Shown here: positions 5,385-5,653 of the stretch, piece after piece
Layout of the letters: every line of letters begins with the position of its first letter
How positions within the stretch are numbered: the stretch's first letter is position 1
NCBI RefSeq assembly: GCF_042679605.1
Contig: NZ_JBHTMU010000075.1
Location: forward strand, 1 to 5,653
Reading direction: 5' to 3'
DNA length: 5,653 nt
From: Litorisediminicola beolgyonensis
GTDB taxonomy: Bacteria; Pseudomonadota; Alphaproteobacteria; Rhodobacterales; Rhodobacteraceae
The notes under the pieces: generated by a model
Seen by the model: the letters and a program-made list of their open reading frames with translations, nothing else
Told to the model about the DNA's origin: nothing
The model's database searches: none
Translations under genes and position numbers: made by a program

Positions 5385-5653
5385 ATGCGCGGCTCGATGC
5401 GTCCCGGTCTTCTGATCCTCTGCGGGACCTTCGCCCTGGTCCTGATCGCGGTCTCGGGCCTGCCGCTCTGGCTTGGCGTGACGCGGGGCGAGATCGCCGG
5501 CACCGCGGCGCTCGGGGCCTTCGTTCTGGCCGCCTTCCTGCTGCTCATCACGGCGGCGCTCTTCTGGCTTGTGCTCGACCAGCGGATCGCCCGGCCCGCC
5601 GACCGGCTTGCGGCGACCCTGCGCGTGCGCGCCGAGGGCGGCGCGGCGCATGC
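5385..5653 (+). CDS. Membrane-anchored protein, N-terminal part; likely exonuclease/DNA polymerase III epsilon-like
   Basis: An open frame from ATG 5385 runs without a stop to the window edge (89 complete codons, partial). Two hydrophobic helices are visible at about residues 8-30 (LLILCGTFALVLIAVSGL) and 38-62 (AALGAFVLAAFLLLITAALF). They are followed by a charged juxtamembrane stretch, LDQRIARPADRLAATLRVRA (64-83), resembling the start of a HAMP-like linker. From memory, rhodobacterial 3'-5' exonuclease (DNA polymerase III epsilon-like) proteins next to DUF294/symporter genes begin this way. The exonuclease domain itself lies outside the window. A sensor histidine kinase is the main alternative. 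No strong ribosome site is visible; ATG 5397 is an alternative start. The gene starts five bases after the preceding stop, suggesting translational coupling. Confidence 0.65.
   Translation, partial: MRGSMRPGLLILCGTFALVLIAVSGLPLWLGVTRGEIAGTAALGAFVLAAFLLLITAALFWLVLDQRIARPADRLAATLRVRAEGGAAH

Noticed and set aside
5217..5651. Minus-strand open frames over the hypothetical gene and the 3' edge gene
   Set aside because: Their composition is charged and repetitive, typical of antisense frames, while the plus strand shows ribosome sites, tight gene spacing and clear membrane helices.

Overview
The window is GC-rich with strong G/C preference at third codon positions, and every gene reads on the + strand. 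Gene order and protein sequence point to an alphaproteobacterium, most likely of the Rhodobacteraceae/Roseobacter group. This placement is inferred from family resemblance, not from a search.

Layout. Bases 1-90 are the last codons of an AMP-forming acetyl-CoA synthetase (acs). Its stop codon overlaps the start of an adenylate kinase with a zinc-type four-cysteine LID (adk, 90-776). A 71-base gap with two small hairpins leads to a two-gene transporter unit: a DUF4212 small membrane subunit (848-1114) and a sodium:solute symporter of the VC_2705/ActP-like group (1120-2904). Two intrinsic-terminator-like hairpins then stand back to back (2912-2989). Next comes a large cyclic-nucleotide-binding/CBS/DUF294 nucleotidyltransferase-like protein (3031-4854), a small two-helix membrane protein of unknown function (4885-5379), and the start of a membrane-anchored protein that runs off the edge (5385-5653). 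That last protein resembles the N-terminal anchor of the exonuclease/DNA polymerase III epsilon-like proteins found in this kind of neighbourhood.

How the genes may work together. The symporter and its small subunit would import acetate or a similar short carboxylate. Acs would activate it, consuming ATP and releasing AMP and PPi. Adk would return the AMP to ADP. The DUF294 protein carries a CBS pair, a module that often binds AMP/ATP, so it is a plausible sensor or regulator of the same flux. The acs and adk connection is direct from the sequence (overlapping genes). The regulatory role of the DUF294 protein is inference.

The main points for a second look are the acs-adk fusion of transcription units, an EF-hand-like loop in the predicted extracellular lid of the symporter, the tandem terminators just before the DUF294 gene, a perfect 16-base palindrome inside that gene, and a symporter codon usage (GGT) very unlike that of its neighbour. 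No RNA genes, insertion sequences, CRISPR arrays or tRNA-like attachment sites were seen.
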